From: an uncultured Halocynthiibacter sp.
GTDB taxonomy: Bacteria; Pseudomonadota; Alphaproteobacteria; Rhodobacterales; Rhodobacteraceae
NCBI GenBank assembly: GCA_947503035.1
Contig: CANNCD010000003.1
Location: 1 to 64,000, forward strand
Direction of reading: 5' to 3'
Length of the DNA: 64,000 nt
The notes under the pieces are model-generated. The model did no database searches and was not told the origin of the DNA. It saw only the letters and a program-made list of their open reading frames with translations. A program made the translations under genes and the position numbers. This document shows positions 19,308 to 28,460 of the stretch, piece after piece (position 1 is the stretch's first letter; each line of letters starts with the position of its first letter).

Positions 19308-20113
19308 TGGATGGCCTCGGGTGTCAGGATGGCGGATTGCGGCAAAATCCACGGCGCGGTTGACGTGGGCGCGGTATTCGTTCGAAGCGGACAGCCGTAA
19401 CAGGCCGACAGATCGGTGTCGTTGAACACCACGTCGGGCGCACCGGAGACGCGCACTTGGCCGTCGTGCAACAGGGTCACGTGATCCGCAAACATCGACG
19501 TCAGATTAAGGTCATGCATCACCGCAACCACGCCACCGCCCGCCTTGGCAAAGGCCCGCGCGATGTTCATCACCACCAGTTGATGACCGATATCAAGCGC
19601 CGAGACCGGCTCGTCCAAGAACAACCAACGCGGCGTGCCATCAAGAACCGGTTCCCAGACCTGCACCAACACCCGAGCGAGCTGGGCGCGTTGCCGTTCA
19701 CCGCCGGACAGGCCTTGGATAAGCTGCCCTTCGAACCCGTCAAGGCCGACGCGTTTCAGCGCGGCGTGGGGCAGATGGTCCAGCATCCGCAGATCGGCCA
19801 CCGACCGCCCCGCCGTCAGGCCAAGCCGCACCAGTTCAAGCACCGTAAACGGAAAGGCCACCGTCCCCGATTGCGGAAGAACCGCGCGCACCGTCGAAAG
19901 GGCGGCAGACGACATCGTTACGGTGTCGGTCCCGTTGATCGCGACCGTGCCGGAGTGTGCGATTTCGTCGGTAATCGCCCTGAGCAGCGTGGTCTTGCCC
20001 GACCCGTTCGGGCCGACGATGGCGGTGACTTTGCCCGCCGCGGCGTCAAAGGTCACGTCGTCCAGAATTTTGCGCGCGCCGATGGTGACGGTGATATTTT
20101 TGGCCGAAATCAT
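19304..20113 (-). CDS. hmuV: Heme ABC transporter ATP-binding protein HmuV
   Basis: 269 residues. Walker A GPNGSGKTT (about 34-42), signature LSGGERQR and Walker B WLFLDEP with the following H-loop region VMHDLN are all intact. The order receptor-S-T-U-V identifies it as the heme importer ATPase. The C-terminus has a short extension with CYGCPL after the usual end. Starts 1 nt after the permease stop. Confidence 0.93.
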   Translation of the reverse strand: MISAKNITVTIGARKILDDVTFDAAAGKVTAIVGPNGSGKTTLLRAITDEIAHSGTVAINGTDTVTMSSAALSTVRAVLPQSGTVAFPFTVLELVRLGLTAGRSVADLRMLDHLPHAALKRVGLDGFEGQLIQGLSGGERQRAQLARVLVQVWEPVLDGTPRWLFLDEPVSALDIGHQLVVMNIARAFAKAGGGVVAVMHDLNLTSMFADHVTLLHDGQVRVSGAPDVVFNDTDLSACYGCPLRTNTAPTSTAPWILPQSAILTPEAIQ

Positions 20114-20114
20114 A

Positions 20115-21200
20115 TCATATCCCCAACATGGAACGGTTCTTGATCAGGATCCAAAGAAAGAGCGGCGCGCCAATGATCGCCGTCACGATCCCAATCGGAA
20201 GTTCGGCGGGGGCAACGATGACCCGCGAAATCATATCCGACAGGAGTAAAACGATTGCGCCAAGAAGCGCCGCATTCGGGAGCAACATACGATGTTCCGG
20301 CCCTTGGGCGAGGCGCAACATGTGCGGTACAATGATACCGATAAACCCAATGCCGCCGGTGATCGCGACGCTTGCGCCGACGGATGCGGCCACGCTCATG
20401 ATGGCGATGCGTTTCATGCGTTGCACATCGATCCCCAGATGGGCGGCAACTGGTTCACCAAGGGCCAGCGCATCCAGCGCGCGTGCCAAAAACGGAGCCG
20501 TGACCAAAGTGGCAAGGATCACCGGACTCGCGGAATAGAGTTTCACCCAATTCGCGCCACCAAGCGACCCCATGCCCCAAAACGTAAGATCGCGGAGCTG
20601 ATCGTCGGTGGCCGCATAGACCAAAACGCCCGTCACAGCACCGGTCAAACCACCAAGCGCAATCCCCGCAAGCAACATCGTCGCGACCGAAGTCTGTCCC
20701 CCATTGGTCGCCACACGGTAAAGCAAAAGCGTTGACGCCCAGCCCCCCAGAAACGCGGCCAAGGGGATCAGATATCCGCCGGTGATCTGTTGCACCGCGA
20801 CGGGCATCAACCCGCCCAAAACAATCGCGGCAACGGCGCCAAGACCAGCGCCCGCACTTACGCCGACCAGACCCGGATCGGCGAGCGGATTGCGAAACAG
20901 CCCCTGCATCACGGCGCCCGACACGGCAAGGGCCGCGCCGACCAAAACGCCGGTGATCATGCGGGGCATGCGGATGTCCCAAACGATGGTCATGTCGACA
21001 GGCCCCGCCTCGGCCAAACCAAGCCGCGCCAAAAGCGCGCCGATCACATCAATGTTCGACGCCGCGCCCCAGCCAAGGCTGAGCAACATCGTCAGAACAA
21101 GCGCACCGCACAGCATCACCTGTGTGACGCGGGCGCGGATACGACGATCCCCCGCCATCGGCGCGGCCTGTTGAAAGGCAAGAGTGTGACCGACCGCCAT
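20115..21200 (-). CDS. hmuU: Heme ABC transporter permease HmuU (FecCD family)
   Basis: 361 residues with about ten hydrophobic segments, the family size. Typical FecCD phrases are visible: MPRMITGVLVGAALAVSGAVMQGLFRNPLADPGLVGVSAGAGLG (about 84-127) and GGIGFIGIIVPHMLRL near the C-terminus. It should move heme through the inner membrane with HmuV and HmuT. Two nt separate it from hmuT. Confidence 0.93.
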   Translation of the reverse strand: MAVGHTLAFQQAAPMAGDRRIRARVTQVMLCGALVLTMLLSLGWGAASNIDVIGALLARLGLAEAGPVDMTIVWDIRMPRMITGVLVGAALAVSGAVMQGLFRNPLADPGLVGVSAGAGLGAVAAIVLGGLMPVAVQQITGGYLIPLAAFLGGWASTLLLYRVATNGGQTSVATMLLAGIALGGLTGAVTGVLVYAATDDQLRDLTFWGMGSLGGANWVKLYSASPVILATLVTAPFLARALDALALGEPVAAHLGIDVQRMKRIAIMSVAASVGASVAITGGIGFIGIIVPHMLRLAQGPEHRMLLPNAALLGAIVLLLSDMISRVIVAPAELPIGIVTAIIGAPLFLWILIKNRSMLGI

Positions 21201-21202
21201 GG

Positions 21203-22045
21203 CTAGTGCTCCGATTTCACGGATGGATAAAGGTCACCCAGTAACGTCATGGCAAATTCGGCCGTGCGCGGACCAAAGCCAAGGGCCGCACCGTCGATCA
21301 ACACAAAGCCCCCGTTTTCACCGGCAGGCGTTTGGGCAAGACTGGGAAGGGACAAGATGTCATCCTTGGCGCCCGAATGATCACCGCGCGACGTCATCAT
21401 GATCACCACATCGGGGGCGGCGGCGATGATGGCCTCATCGTTCATGATTTTATAGCCGTGGAATTCATCCGCCATGACATTCACCGCGCCGGACAGGTTG
21501 ATAATCCCATCGGCACCGGTGCCCAGACCGGCGATATTCAAACGCCCCCCTTGGTTCGACAGAACAAACATCGCGCGCACCGGCGTCGTGATCGCGGCGC
21601 GCTGTTCGGCAAGGGTGGAGAATTGCGCATCGACCGTTTCGGCAAGCGCGGTCGCGGCGGTTTCCTGATCCAACGCCGTTCCAACGGTGTGGATCGCGTC
21701 AATCACGGACTGGGCGCTGAACCCGTCCTTGACCTTCACAAGCGGCACGGCGGCGGCGTCCAACTGCTCCAAAACCTCGGGCGGGCCGGCGGTATCGCGG
21801 GTGATGATCAGATCGGGTCCGACGGATAAAACCCCCTCGGCCGAAAGCGCGCGCAAATAACCCACATCCGGCAATGCATTCGCCGCCGCCGGATAGGTCG
21901 ACGTGGTGTCGCGCGCCACGATCCGATCCTGTTGATCAAGCGCATAGATGATCTCGGTCACAGGGCCGCCAATGGACACGATCGCGTCCTGCGCCGCCGT
22001 GGAAAACGGCACAAGAGCCGCCAGAACACAAATGAAACGGTGCAT
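21203..22045 (-). CDS. hmuT: Periplasmic heme-binding protein HmuT
   Basis: About 280 residues. The start is placed at ATG 22045 because it begins a signal peptide (MHRFICVLAALVPFSTAAQ) and sits 1 nt after the hmuS stop; the frame stays open upstream but only as an overlap with hmuS. The mature part is a class III solute-binding protein with GGPVTEIIYAL at the start and the two-lobe helix-linked pattern. It would deliver heme to HmuU. Confidence 0.92.
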   Translation of the reverse strand: MHRFICVLAALVPFSTAAQDAIVSIGGPVTEIIYALDQQDRIVARDTTSTYPAAANALPDVGYLRALSAEGVLSVGPDLIITRDTAGPPEVLEQLDAAAVPLVKVKDGFSAQSVIDAIHTVGTALDQETAATALAETVDAQFSTLAEQRAAITTPVRAMFVLSNQGGRLNIAGLGTGADGIINLSGAVNVMADEFHGYKIMNDEAIIAAAPDVVIMMTSRGDHSGAKDDILSLPSLAQTPAGENGGFVLIDGAALGFGPRTAEFAMTLLGDLYPSVKSEH

Positions 22046-22046
22046 G

Positions 22047-23087
22047 TTATTCCCCCTTGTACGATGGAAGCGCAGCCAAGATATCAACCCATTGAGACAG
22101 ATCATCGTCATCGGTGCGTTGTCCGAAACATTGGAAGATGAGACCGCCATCGGCATCGAAACATTCAAGCGAAATCGCAGGCCCACGTTTGGTCGGTTTT
22201 TCCACGACATAGGTCTCGGCAATGTGATCGCCGCGCAGGTGCAGATTGAACATCGGGTCCAACACATTGAGCCACGGCCCCATGACCTTGATCGTATCAA
22301 GCGTACCCCAGTGGATTTGGATGTTGCCCTTGTTGCCGACAAACAGAATGACCTTTTGGCCCTTGTCGGATGTGTCGTTCAAGAACGCCTCGACCGCTGT
22401 ATTTTCCACGCGACGCACCCATCGTTCCTCCAGTGCCATATGATAGGCGCCCAAACGGTTCATCCCCAAACGCGACGTGATGCGGTTGAATTGGTGCGTA
22501 TCGGTCAAGGCCGCCCATTCGGCCAGCAGTTCGTCACGCTTTTCGGGGTTGGTCTTGGGACCCTCAACGGCGGCACGGTCTGCGACTTCAATCCGTGCCG
22601 ATTGATCGGCAAGGGTTAGGGTTTCGACCAAAACGTCCCATGCATCAACGTTGGATGTGTCGCGCAGATAGATCTTTTGAACCGCGTCCCCTGCCCCATC
22701 GAAAAACTGAAGGCTGCGACGCGTGCCCTTGTCGGTCTGCGCCTCAACCGCAAAGCCAAACGCCCAGTGTTTCGGGAAAATCCGTGTGTCGATATCAGGG
22801 CCCAGAACCATCGAAGCGTGCTGACCTGAATGATATTTCAGGAACGTCCCCACCCGTTCATGCACACAGGATTCGTTGCGCGTAAGGGCCATGACCTCTC
22901 CCAGTGCCAGCAAAAGAGGCATGACATCATCCGGCGCGGGTTTGATCCGCGTCACACCGTCGCCGACATGGGCGGCGACCAATTCTGCCTCGGAAATCCC
23001 CAAGCTCTGGGCGAGATCACGATCACGCATTTGGGTGTTATCGGTTTTTGCGGCACGAATTTCGGCGGCGGACATCGGCTTGTTCAT
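22047..23087 (-). CDS. hmuS: Hemin-degrading/hemin transport factor HmuS
   Basis: 346 residues, the normal HemS/HmuS size, with two similar halves (about 30-170 and 195-340). The second half contains FVGNKGNIQIHWG and LHLRGDHIAETYVVEKPT, phrases typical of the HemS family. Cytoplasmic heme-binding or heme-degrading partner of the importer. Lies 70 nt downstream of the receptor gene and 1 nt upstream of hmuT. Confidence 0.92.
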   Translation of the reverse strand: MNKPMSAAEIRAAKTDNTQMRDRDLAQSLGISEAELVAAHVGDGVTRIKPAPDDVMPLLLALGEVMALTRNESCVHERVGTFLKYHSGQHASMVLGPDIDTRIFPKHWAFGFAVEAQTDKGTRRSLQFFDGAGDAVQKIYLRDTSNVDAWDVLVETLTLADQSARIEVADRAAVEGPKTNPEKRDELLAEWAALTDTHQFNRITSRLGMNRLGAYHMALEERWVRRVENTAVEAFLNDTSDKGQKVILFVGNKGNIQIHWGTLDTIKVMGPWLNVLDPMFNLHLRGDHIAETYVVEKPTKRGPAISLECFDADGGLIFQCFGQRTDDDDLSQWVDILAALPSYKGE

Positions 23088-23157
23088 GGGTTTGCTTTCT
23101 TTGAATTGAGAGGGCGGGCCGGCAACCGCGGGGGACGGACGCCGACCAATGTGACGT

Positions 23158-25170
23158 TTAGAATGTTTTGCTAAGCGTCAGCTTGAGGTTGCGACCAGAT
23201 GCGTTGACGGTCGACAGATACGGACGATAGGTTTCGTCAAAGGCATTTTCCAACGCGACACGGAATTCCATGCCCTCGGCCCAACCGTGGTCCGGCGTGT
23301 AACCGGCGGCCACGGTATAGGTCGTGTACGCATCGCTCGCGCTTGTGGCGCTACCCTCTGTCGTGGTGGTGGTGCGATCATTGGCCCATGCGTGGGTGGC
23401 CTCGATGCTCAGATCAAGGGTCTCATTCAGGAACCGTTTTCCAAGCGTGAGCTGGGCGCGATCCGCAGGCGCATAGTTGAAATAATCATCCGTACCGTTC
23501 ACCGTGCCACGGGTCTTTGACGCATTGAAATCGGCATAAAAGGCAGCGGTCACATAGGACAGCTCAAGCTCAATCCCCGACAGATCAACGGTATCAACGC
23601 CGCTATAGGTGGTGACGTCCCAAATATCGGTCTGAAAGCCCGTCAGCTTAGCGCGCAGCGCGTCCCCTGCCCCGAACACGTCGGACCCATCATAAGAGAA
23701 CCCGATCTCATAGGTGCGGCCCTTTTCCGGCTGCTCGATATAGGTCGCATTGGCCAAATCATCAAGGATCGGCAGGTTTTCATTATATGCGGCGGTCCCG
23801 AACACCGCAAAGCTATCGGAAATCGCATAGCGCGCGGACAGGGCACCGACCAAGGCGCTTGCCTCATAGGTCGTGCCCTCGGCAATGGCGGCGTTGTTTT
23901 CATCGGCGGTCAGGGTCTGATGCTCGTAACGCAATTGCGGCGTCAGGGTCAGGTCACCGACCTCCATCTTATCCGCGGCATAGATCGCGATGTATTCATC
24001 GGTCCCACCAGGCGCAGAGGCGGCGTTCAGGCCGTCATAGGCGATGCTGCTACGGGTGCGACGACCGATTTCGATGCCTGTGGTCGCAGAGTGGCCCACG
24101 GCGCCTGTGACGAACTCGGCTTGGTTCTCCAATGTGAACGCCAAACGGGTGGTTTCGTGGTCGGCTGTATAGATGGTGGACGCGACGCTTTCGGAATCCA
24201 GATCAATCTGTTCATCGGAATAAGACAGCTTTGCCGTCACGTTGATCATATCCGTGTGGCTTGGCGTATAATCCAGCGCCACATAGGCCGTCGTGTCCTT
24301 GGTATAGCGATCCACACGCGCCCAGAAGGCCGCCGCGCTGTAGGCGTCATAGGACACGTCCTGTTCGTCGTTCTCGGTATAGGAATAGGACGCGGTCAAT
24401 TTCAACGCATCTGACAGGGCGTAACCCACCTTGAACAGAGACGAAGGAAGGGCAAAGGCGCTATCGGCCTGTTCCGTCCCGTCCCCATCCGTACGGTTGC
24501 CCACGTCGCGGTAACCATAAAAGGCAAGCACATCCAATTTCTCGTCGGGCGCCCATGCAAGGATGCTGGTGGACAGCAAACCGTCGCCGTTGCTCTCGTA
24601 ACCGAACTTCTGACGGAACGCGAAGGTATCGCCGTCCTCAAGGAAATCGGCGGCGTCTTTGGTCACGGCCTCAACCGTGCCACCAATCGCGCCAGCAGAA
24701 AAGCGGAAGCTCTCGGCGGGGCCACGGGTGACGCTGACCTGTTTGAACAGCTCGGGCTCCATCGTAAGCAATCCACCGGTGCGATAGATTTCCTCTTGGC
24801 CTTTGCTGACACCATCGATGACCACGGACACTTTGCCGTCCGCGCCGTAAGTGCCCGCAACCGAGCCAAAGCCGCGAATGTTGATCGCAGACCCCTGTGG
24901 CGTCGACCCATTCACAAGCGTCACACCTGGCACGGTGTCGAGATATTGCGCCAAGGTCGACGCCTGCCGTGCGTCAAGTTCCTCTTGGGACAATTCGGTC
25001 GTTGCGGCGGCTGTAGCGGTCGCGACGCCCCGACGGCTCTCGCCAAGAAAAATCGTGCCGATATAGTCCCCAAACGTAGGATTAGTGTCTTGTGCAAAGG
25101 CTGGATGTGCAAGCGCCGGCAATGATACCGACGCCACAAGCCAGGCCCGCAGGCCAAAGGATGCGGTCAT
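23158..25170 (-). CDS. hmuR: TonB-dependent heme receptor
   Basis: 670 residues. A signal peptide (1-26) is followed by a TonB-box-like stretch (GTIFLGESRR, about 38-47), a plug domain with QYLDTVPGVTLVNG, INIRGFG and VSVTRGPAES, and a 22-strand-type barrel ending in a terminal Phe (LTLSKTF). Gene context (hmuSTUV, tonB) gives heme as the substrate; the classic FRAP/NPNL heme-binding motif is not obvious. First gene of the operon. Confidence 0.9.
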   Translation of the reverse strand: MTASFGLRAWLVASVSLPALAHPAFAQDTNPTFGDYIGTIFLGESRRGVATATAAATTELSQEELDARQASTLAQYLDTVPGVTLVNGSTPQGSAINIRGFGSVAGTYGADGKVSVVIDGVSKGQEEIYRTGGLLTMEPELFKQVSVTRGPAESFRFSAGAIGGTVEAVTKDAADFLEDGDTFAFRQKFGYESNGDGLLSTSILAWAPDEKLDVLAFYGYRDVGNRTDGDGTEQADSAFALPSSLFKVGYALSDALKLTASYSYTENDEQDVSYDAYSAAAFWARVDRYTKDTTAYVALDYTPSHTDMINVTAKLSYSDEQIDLDSESVASTIYTADHETTRLAFTLENQAEFVTGAVGHSATTGIEIGRRTRSSIAYDGLNAASAPGGTDEYIAIYAADKMEVGDLTLTPQLRYEHQTLTADENNAAIAEGTTYEASALVGALSARYAISDSFAVFGTAAYNENLPILDDLANATYIEQPEKGRTYEIGFSYDGSDVFGAGDALRAKLTGFQTDIWDVTTYSGVDTVDLSGIELELSYVTAAFYADFNASKTRGTVNGTDDYFNYAPADRAQLTLGKRFLNETLDLSIEATHAWANDRTTTTTEGSATSASDAYTTYTVAAGYTPDHGWAEGMEFRVALENAFDETYRPYLSTVNASGRNLKLTLSKTF

Positions 25171-25235
25171 AGTGAGTCCCCAAATTTCCGTGAAATGCTG
25201 GCGACTCAGATGGTGGCTTGCGTGGTTTGGCGCTG

Positions 25236-25264
25236 TCTTAGCGATTCCTAAGTGATTTAGTCAA
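25236..25264 (-). promoter_or_regulatory. Candidate promoter and operator of the heme operon
   Basis: On the minus strand TTGACT (25259-25264) and CTAAGA (25236-25241) are spaced by 17 nt. An inverted repeat CTTAGCGATTCCTAAG (25237-25252) fills the -10 end and spacer, a good site for a repressor. The core TTAG-N6-CTAA resembles the Irr iron-control element, whose half-sites are spaced one base wider. This is inspection only. Confidence 0.4.
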
Positions 25265-25290
25265 GTATTATTTGCAGTTCCTTAACACTT

Positions 25291-26610
25291 CTACTCAATC
25301 GTCTTAAGAACCTCGGCCAAAGTGCCGAAGAGTTGCTGAATTTCAGCCTCGGAAATGATCAACGGTGGGGACAGGGCAATGATGTCGCCGGTGATGCGGA
25401 TCATGATGCCCGCGTCCCATGCTTTCTTCATCGCCTCAGTGGCCCGCGCACCCACGGCATTCGGGCGGCTCTCAAGCTCAATTCCGGCCACAAGCCCAAG
25501 GTTGCGCAGGTCCTTCACATGCGGCAATCCACGCAGGCTATGCACCGCCTCTTCCCAGATGGGTGACAGGGCCGTCGCCCGCTCAAACAAGCCGTCCTCG
25601 GCGTATGTATCGAGCGTCGCTAGCGCCGCCGCCACGGCCATCGGGTGGCCGGAATAGGTGTATCCATGGAACAGTTCGATCGCGGCATCGGCGTTCTCCA
25701 TCGCCGAGTCATATATCTTTTTGTCGACCATCACCGCGCCCATCGGGATAATCCCATTGGTCAGCCCCTTGGCCGTTGAAATGATATCCGGTTTCACCCC
25801 GAAATATTCCGCCGCAGACGCCGTGCCCAAACGGCCATAGGCGGTGATGACCTCGTCAAAGATCAGCAGAATGCCGTGCTGATCGCAGATCTCGCGCAAG
25901 CGTTGAAGGTAACCCACGGGTGGCAACAAGACCCCCGTCGACCCCGCCATGGGTTCGACAATCACCGCCGCGATGGTCGACGGATCATGCAGTTCCACCA
26001 AGCGGATCAGATCATCCGCGCGCTCGGCCCCATATTCGGGACAACCGCGCGAAAAGGCGTTGCGTTCCAGATCGTGGGTATGACGGATATGATCAACGCC
26101 GGTGAGGAGCGAGCCGAAATGCATCCGGTTTTTGACGATCCCGCCCACAGAAATGCCACCAAACCCCGTGCCGTGGTATCCGCGTTCGCGCCCAATCAAA
26201 CGGGTCCGCGCACCGTCGCCGCGCATGCGGTGGTAATGCAGCGCGATCTTGAGAGCCGTGTCGACGGATTCCGACCCCGAGCTGGTGAAAAACACATGGT
26301 CCAAACCATCGGGAAACATCCCAGACAAACGGTTCGCCAGCTCAAACGCCTGCGGGGTGGCAAAGTTAAAATGCGGCGCAAAGTCGAGCGTTTCGACCTG
26401 TCGTTGTATGGCCTCAACGATCCGCGGCGACCGGTGCCCCGCGTTCACACACCAAAGCCCCGCCGCACCGTCCATGATCTGCCGCCCGTCGGCGCTTGTG
26501 TAATACATCCCATCGGCCCCGACGATAAAGCGCGGGTCCTGCATGAAGTCGCGGTTCGGGGTAAACGGCATCCAAAAGCGGGACATGTCATTGGGCGTGG
26601 GCTGGGTCAT
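25291..26610 (-). CDS. Class III (omega-amino acid/beta-alanine:pyruvate-type) aminotransferase
   Basis: About 439 residues from ATG 26610 (AGGA 7 nt upstream; the adjoining ATG 26613 is possible). PLP-enzyme features: SGSESVDTALK (phosphate binding), ERGYHGTGFGG, IFDEVITAYGR (Asp) and STAKGLTNG with the PLP lysine. The N-terminal WMPFTPNRDF and GLWCVNAGH match omega-amino-acid:pyruvate aminotransferases. A beta-alanine substrate would fit the pyrimidine degradation genes a few kb away; taurine, GABA or polyamine-derived amines are alternatives. Divergent from a cupin-XRE regulator, which probably controls it. Confidence 0.88.
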   Translation of the reverse strand: MTQPTPNDMSRFWMPFTPNRDFMQDPRFIVGADGMYYTSADGRQIMDGAAGLWCVNAGHRSPRIVEAIQRQVETLDFAPHFNFATPQAFELANRLSGMFPDGLDHVFFTSSGSESVDTALKIALHYHRMRGDGARTRLIGRERGYHGTGFGGISVGGIVKNRMHFGSLLTGVDHIRHTHDLERNAFSRGCPEYGAERADDLIRLVELHDPSTIAAVIVEPMAGSTGVLLPPVGYLQRLREICDQHGILLIFDEVITAYGRLGTASAAEYFGVKPDIISTAKGLTNGIIPMGAVMVDKKIYDSAMENADAAIELFHGYTYSGHPMAVAAALATLDTYAEDGLFERATALSPIWEEAVHSLRGLPHVKDLRNLGLVAGIELESRPNAVGARATEAMKKAWDAGIMIRITGDIIALSPPLIISEAEIQQLFGTLAEVLKTIE

Positions 26611-26669
26611 CATCGGGTCCTGTTCATCTGGGTTTATTTGATGGTCCCCCTGCCCCGTTTTTGGATCAA

Positions 26670-26710
26670 GCCTGATTTCTTCAAAAAACTTTTCACTAGG
26701 AAAATCAGGC
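26670..26710. promoter_or_regulatory. Inverted repeat in the aminotransferase/regulator divergent promoter
   Basis: GCCTGATTT (26670-26678) and AAATCAGGC (26702-26710) are perfect 9-base inverted arms 32 nt apart (start to start), about three helical turns, in the 154-nt gap between the two divergent genes. It is a good candidate operator for the XRE-cupin regulator. Confidence 0.5.
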
Positions 26711-26764
26711 CATCGCGAACATAGTGCTTTATATCGAGAGCAGCAGAGCACAGGAGAGCCACAG

Positions 26765-27334
26765 ATGGCACGTAGCGATACAGGGCACGATCACATGGTA
26801 GCGCGACGCCTACGCGCTGTACGACTCTCTCGCGGGCTGTCGCAGCGGGAATTGGCGCGCCGCACAGGCGTCGGAAGTGGCACCATCAGCCAGATTGAAT
26901 CCCTGACCACACAGCCCTCTGTTTCCGTCCTTAAGAAAATCCTTGATGGCGTCCCCATGGACCTCGCCACCTTCTTTAGTTTTGAGCTTGAGACTGCCGA
27001 CGCATCGGTGTTCCGCAAAGACAGCCACATTGATATCGGTGTGTCGGGTATCCAGTACCTCTTGATCGCGGCGCAAAAGGCCGACCGCGCCATCCAGATG
27101 ATCCATGAATTCTATCAACCGGGCAAAGACTCGGGTCGTCGGCGCCTGACCCACGAGGGCGAGGAATGCGGCATCGTGATTTCAGGATCGTTGGATGTGA
27201 CGGTGGGGGATGAAAAATTCACGTTGAAAAAGGGTGACGCCTACTATTTTCCAAGCACGACGCCGCATCATTTTCGAAACTCTGGGGATGTTGTTTGCGA
27301 GGTGGTAAGCGCCTGCACGCCGGCGTCGTTCTAG
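26765..27334 (+). CDS. XRE-family transcriptional regulator with cupin domain
   Basis: 189 residues. An N-terminal helix-turn-helix (about 13-67: RLRAVRLSRGLSQRELARRTG ... ISQIE) is joined to a C-terminal cupin domain (about 110-185: HEGEECGIVISGSLDVTVG, FPSTTPHHFRN). This PuuR-like architecture controls amine and amino acid catabolism, with the cupin sensing the ligand. AGGAG lies 9 nt before the start. It likely regulates itself and the divergent aminotransferase. Confidence 0.9.
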   Translation: MARSDTGHDHMVARRLRAVRLSRGLSQRELARRTGVGSGTISQIESLTTQPSVSVLKKILDGVPMDLATFFSFELETADASVFRKDSHIDIGVSGIQYLLIAAQKADRAIQMIHEFYQPGKDSGRRRLTHEGEECGIVISGSLDVTVGDEKFTLKKGDAYYFPSTTPHHFRNSGDVVCEVVSACTPASF

Positions 27335-27346
27335 GCGCCCTGCCCC

Positions 27347-27376
27347 GTTCGCCGATGGTCGTAACCCGCGGCGAAC
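27347..27376. repeat. Inverted repeat between regulator and parB ends
   Basis: GTTCGCCG (27347-27354) and CGGCGAAC (27369-27376) form perfect 8-base arms in the convergent gap, a plausible bidirectional terminator stem or part of a partition site. Confidence 0.35.
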
Positions 27377-27392
27377 GGTTGGTTTACATCTC

Positions 27393-27410
27393 GGTAACCC
27401 GTGGGTTACC
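27393..27410. repeat. Palindrome at the parB stop, candidate parS
   Basis: GGTAACCC-GT-GGGTTACC, 8-base perfect arms, overlaps the parB stop codon. Close, near-perfect palindromes beside parAB are typical of centromere sites bound by ParB; a terminator for parAB is the alternative, though no T-run follows. Confidence 0.4.
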
Positions 27411-28455
27411 CGTCCTTGAGGGCCGCTTCGAATGCGCGAATGGCCTTGGCCAGCACATCGTTTGGCATCGAGGCATAGTCGCTTTTGCTCACGATCCGGC
27501 ATTCACCATCGCGGGCGGTGACCTTAATATCGCCTACGTGGAACTCGACCTTTTGCTTGGGCTTGACTGCGGTGGTCGGCGCGGCGACCTTGGGTGCGGT
27601 GACGAATGCGGACAGAACATGGCCCTGCGCCTCTTCTGTTGCACAGGCCGCGAGTGATGCACGAAGCCCATCGGCACGACTTGGATCGGCCTTAAGAGCG
27701 CGGGCAACATCCACACCCACGTTGCGCGACACCGATTTTGGCCACTGAAGAACATCGCCAACCTGCGAAAGCAGCGCCACGAAACTACGAATGTAGGAGC
27801 GCTTCATCTTGTGAAGTGCGCCATACAAACGCCCAACAAGCGCCTCGGCATCGTCGCCATCAACCGACGGATCGGCAGCGGCGGCAATCGCGACCTGCGC
27901 CATCTCGGCAAAGCTCAGGTCTTCGCGGACAACGTTTTCCTCGACCATATCGACATAGCGGGCCATACGATCCACGTCGCCAGTTTCAACGCGCGCCATA
28001 ACAGTCGCGAAGGCATCGTCACCGGTTTCATCGAAAAGCTGGGTGAGGGCGGTCAGACGACGCCACCCTTTCTTAAGCTGAAGCGTGCCGTCTTCTCCGC
28101 GATACACCTCAATCGGCTCCTTTTGACCGCGAAGCCGGATCGAGGATTTAAGCTCTTCCATCTCATCTGATGCGGCCACGGCCTCAAGATCAAGACGATC
28201 CCGAGGGAGATCGGTTGTAGAGATATCGCCAAGCGGAAGCGCAACAAGCAATAAACCCGCTTCGCTCGCGGCGCGAAATGCCTTGGCATCCTCGGCATTC
28301 TGGCGACGCTGCGCGACCTTGGCGTCGGTGGCCTCTTGCAGGCTCTCGGCGGCTTCACGCACGGCGGCACCCATTGGACCGACACTCCGAGATTTGCGCG
28401 ATGTCGGGGCAGGGGTGGGGACGGCATCAAAACCGAATTTGTTTTTCGAAACCAT
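27406..28455 (-). CDS. parB: ParB/RepB-family plasmid partition protein
   Basis: 349 residues. The ParB N-terminal domain is visible (about 70-160): LPRDRLDLEAVAASDEMEELKSSIRLRGQKEPIEVYR, then a GWRRLTAL motif, followed by an HTH-like region and a C-terminal section ending in RAFEAALKDG. Binds a centromere site and works with the ParA ATPase encoded 5 nt upstream. The order parA-parB, divergent from the initiator, is normal for a low-copy replicon. Confidence 0.92.
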   Translation of the reverse strand: MVSKNKFGFDAVPTPAPTSRKSRSVGPMGAAVREAAESLQEATDAKVAQRRQNAEDAKAFRAASEAGLLLVALPLGDISTTDLPRDRLDLEAVAASDEMEELKSSIRLRGQKEPIEVYRGEDGTLQLKKGWRRLTALTQLFDETGDDAFATVMARVETGDVDRMARYVDMVEENVVREDLSFAEMAQVAIAAAADPSVDGDDAEALVGRLYGALHKMKRSYIRSFVALLSQVGDVLQWPKSVSRNVGVDVARALKADPSRADGLRASLAACATEEAQGHVLSAFVTAPKVAAPTTAVKPKQKVEFHVGDIKVTARDGECRIVSKSDYASMPNDVLAKAIRAFEAALKDG

Positions 28456-28460
28456 AATCT

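Noticed and set aside
22046-22342. N-terminal extension of hmuT
   Set aside because: It lies wholly inside hmuS; the ATG at 22045 starts a proper signal peptide.
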